Part shown: positions 5,361 to 5,822 of the stretch, piece after piece | How the letters are laid out: every line of letters begins with the position of its first letter | Position numbering within the stretch: the first letter of the stretch is position 1 | Assembly (NCBI GenBank): GCA_964538665.1 | Contig: CAZIEB010000033.1 | Span: 1 to 5,822 of the forward strand | DNA: 5,822 nt | DNA from: JAPUDQ01 sp964538665 | Lineage (GTDB): Bacteria > Patescibacteriota > Saccharimonadia > Saccharimonadales > Saccharimonadaceae | Direction: 5' to 3' | Notes under the pieces: model-generated | What the model saw: the letters and a program-made list of their open reading frames with translations, nothing else | The model's database searches: none | Told to the model about the DNA's origin: nothing | Made by a program: the position numbers and the translations under genes

Positions 5361-5822
5361 TTATTGCGTAATGCGAACTATGCGCGTCTGGCCATGATAC
5401 GTTATCTTGAGGTCGATACTACTCTCGGAATTACGAATGTCAGTGTATAGATTTCCTTTACGTTCGATACCAGTATTGATATTGCCGCCTAGTTCACTCT
5501 TATGAAATGGTGTGTAGTTTTGAGAATGCTCGGACGTGTAAACAGGACCAGGCGCACCAATGGCGAGACCGTCAGGAAGTGTGTACTGGGCACCAAGTTC
5601 AAAGAACTGATTTGCATTAAAGGCATCTACCTTAGTGTCCAACTTGCGGCCGCTATCAGGTTCTAGAGCAATTGATACGTCTTTTGCATATACGTTGTTT
5701 TTTGCTGTGATTATATAGTCAACGACAAGCTGTTTATTCTCAGAAGTGTACTTTGTAATAGCATCCCGGGAGTCATTGCGTCGGATACAGATATTAAAAT
5801 CAGATGGCCCGTATTTTACCCA
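5361..5822 (-). CDS. Unrecognised protein, C-terminal 153 residues (enters from right edge)
   Basis: The frame is open from the right edge (WVKYGPSDF) to TAA at 5361, so the start lies outside the window; an internal TTG at 5642 should not be taken as the start. I do not recognise the family. The visible part is hydrophilic with no membrane helix and alternates short polar and hydrophobic stretches, suggesting a beta-sandwich: NKQLVVDYIITAKNN looks like a strand pair of an Ig-like or adhesin-like fold, and the tail SSIDLKITYHGQTRIVRITQ reads like final strands. Gly, Asn and Thr are common and there is one cysteine. An exported or surface protein with an N-terminal anchor outside the window is plausible but unproven. 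It is convergent with the Xre gene, and a decayed copy of its tail lies at about 4474-4539. Confidence 0.8.
   Translation of the reverse strand, partial: WVKYGPSDFNICIRRNDSRDAITKYTSENKQLVVDYIITAKNNVYAKDVSIALEPDSGRKLDTKVDAFNANQFFELGAQYTLPDGLAIGAPGPVYTSEHSQNYTPFHKSELGGNINTGIERKGNLYTDIRNSESSIDLKITYHGQTRIVRITQ

Noticed and set aside
5640..5642. TTG as the start of the right-edge gene
   Set aside because: The frame stays open to the window edge with similar composition and no ribosome binding site precedes the TTG.
1..5822. Recoded stop codons (as in Gracilibacteria), CRISPR arrays, tRNAs or insertion sequences
   Set aside because: All genes read through in the standard code ending in TAA; no regular repeat-spacer units, cloverleaf sequences, transposase genes or terminal inverted repeats are visible.

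Overview
The window looks like a small-genome bacterium, most likely Candidatus Saccharibacteria (TM7) or a related CPR lineage. This rests on the overall look of the proteins, the AbrB/ABC/MFS arrangement and the compact, overlapping genes; it is an inference, not a proof. The standard genetic code works throughout, and all seven visible stop codons are TAA. No rRNA, tRNA, CRISPR array or transposase is visible.

Layout, left to right. Positions 1-365 (minus) hold the N-terminal part of an AAA_13-type P-loop ATPase that leaves the window. Positions 366-578 hold its promoter, a long hairpin and a decayed ABC-permease tail. Positions 579-4397 (minus) are one compact operon, transcribed right to left: an AbrB-family regulator, an ABC ATPase, a MacB/FtsX-type permease and a DHA2-family 14-helix MFS exporter. 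The first three overlap by one base at TAATG junctions; the MFS gene sits 35 bases downstream with a poor ribosome binding site. Positions 4398-4615 hold the back-to-back promoters of this operon and of a plus-strand pair, plus a second decayed gene tail. Positions 4616-5328 (plus) encode a DUF2975 four-helix membrane protein and a small Xre/YozG-type regulator. Positions 5361-5822 (minus) hold the C-terminal 153 residues of an unrecognised, probably beta-rich protein that enters from the right.

How they work together: the AbrB protein probably controls its own operon, which carries two unrelated export machines, an ABC exporter and a proton-driven MFS pump. The DUF2975/Xre pair probably represses itself: a perfect palindrome covers the -10 box and start of an apparently leaderless transcript.

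The most notable feature is architectural. The MFS gene lies between the intact 3' end of the ABC permease gene and a degenerate second copy of that same 3' end (498-548). The DUF2975/Xre pair lies between the intact 3' end of the right-edge gene and a degenerate second copy of that gene's 3' end (about 4474-4539). Two adjacent cargo segments are therefore each bracketed by direct repeats of the neighbouring gene's tail. This suggests that accessory genes are added at gene 3' ends, with the old tail left as a scar. The repeats are directly visible; the mechanism is inferred.
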